DNA of 64,000 nt from contig REES01000036.1 of the NCBI GenBank assembly GCA_007694935.1, positions 20,770 to 84,769 of the forward strand, given 5' to 3'. The notes under the pieces are model-generated. The model was not told the origin of the DNA. It ran no database searches and saw nothing but the letters and a program-made list of their open reading frames with translations. Shown here in pieces: positions 63,792-64,000 of this stretch; the first letter of the stretch is position 1, and the number at the start of each line of letters is the position of its first letter. Origin of the DNA: Rhodospirillales bacterium (GTDB lineage Bacteria > Pseudomonadota > Alphaproteobacteria > Rhodospirillales > Defluviicoccaceae). A program made the position numbers and the translations under genes.

Positions 63792-64000
63792 ATGACCCAG
63801 GCATCCTCCGGCGGGCGCGCCGCCCTGCTGTCCTTGGTATTGCTGGCGGTGTTTCTCGGAGCTTGGCAGCTCGCCGTCGGCGGCGCCGGGGACGGCGGCG
63901 GCCTTGGCGATATGGACCCTGAATACGCCGCGCTGATGGGGCTCAGCGCCGGCAGCGGGTCGGCCATGCCGAGCCCCATCGAGATCGGACGGGAGCTTTG
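63792..64000 (+). CDS. ABC transporter permease (NrtB-like), 3' truncated by window edge
   Basis: The gene starts at an ATG 20 bases after the substrate-binding protein. The 69 visible residues contain a short cytoplasmic head, one hydrophobic helix (LLSLVLLAVFLGAWQLAVGG), a Gly/Asp-rich periplasmic loop and the PSPIEIG element that commonly precedes the second helix of NrtB/SsuC-type permeases. The assignment rests on this short stretch and operon position. Confidence 0.7.
   Translation, partial: MTQASSGGRAALLSLVLLAVFLGAWQLAVGGAGDGGGLGDMDPEYAALMGLSAGSGSAMPSPIEIGREL

Overview
This is a GC-rich window with dense, mostly overlapping genes. The purC-purS-purQ-purL-bolA-grxD order, sdhCDAB, a CCA-encoding tRNA-Gln and an NrtA-type nitrogen transporter suggest an alphaproteobacterium, probably of the Rhodospirillales group. 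This is inferred from gene content; there is no rRNA in the window.

Region 1 (1-28652, + strand) is the right-hand part of an extracellular contractile injection system (eCIS), related to the Photorhabdus virulence cassette and the Serratia antifeeding prophage. The window opens inside a tail-tube gene, so sheath genes, if present, lie to the left. In order come tube, T4-type baseplate assembly protein, proline-rich linker, DUF4255 terminator/cap protein, two-domain AAA ATPase, DUF4157-OmpA protein, a 77-aa protein, a 2120-aa protein with two DUF4157 domains and a possible C-terminal nuclease, tube adaptor, LysM-like protein, gpD hub, gpV spike, PAAR-like tip, gp25, two baseplate-J proteins, a tail-I-like protein with beta-helix, a 1316-aa beta-helix fibre candidate and a 232-aa protein. 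Many start/stop overlaps point to one co-transcribed unit. The giant DUF4157 protein is the best cargo candidate.

Region 2 (28668-43562) is mixed chromosomal sequence: gmhB, clpB with a possible heat-shock promoter, a stand-alone type IIG-like restriction-modification protein, a polysaccharide-export/beta-barrel fusion, an acyl-CoA dehydrogenase, an SDR, a lipoprotein and a hemolysin-III protein. Next comes a decayed stretch beside tRNA-Gln that holds a remnant of an N-formylglutamate amidohydrolase, a methyltransferase and a zinc-ribbon protein.

Region 3 (43818-51175) has a TlpA-like thioredoxin, an EEP-family hydrolase overlapping an ADP-ribosylglycohydrolase, small lipoprotein/hypothetical genes, an M24 aminopeptidase with an extra N-terminal domain, and a type III polyketide synthase coupled to an ICMT-like methyltransferase.

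Region 4 (51349-61604) is core metabolism: sdhCDAB ending in a strong terminator, a UPF0104 membrane protein overlapping a ParA-like ATPase, and on the minus strand the purine operon purC-S-Q-L followed by bolA and grxD.

Region 5 (61780-64000) holds a possible chagasin-like gene and the start of a nitrate-type ABC transporter operon behind a near-perfect sigma-54 promoter. The permease gene runs off the right end.
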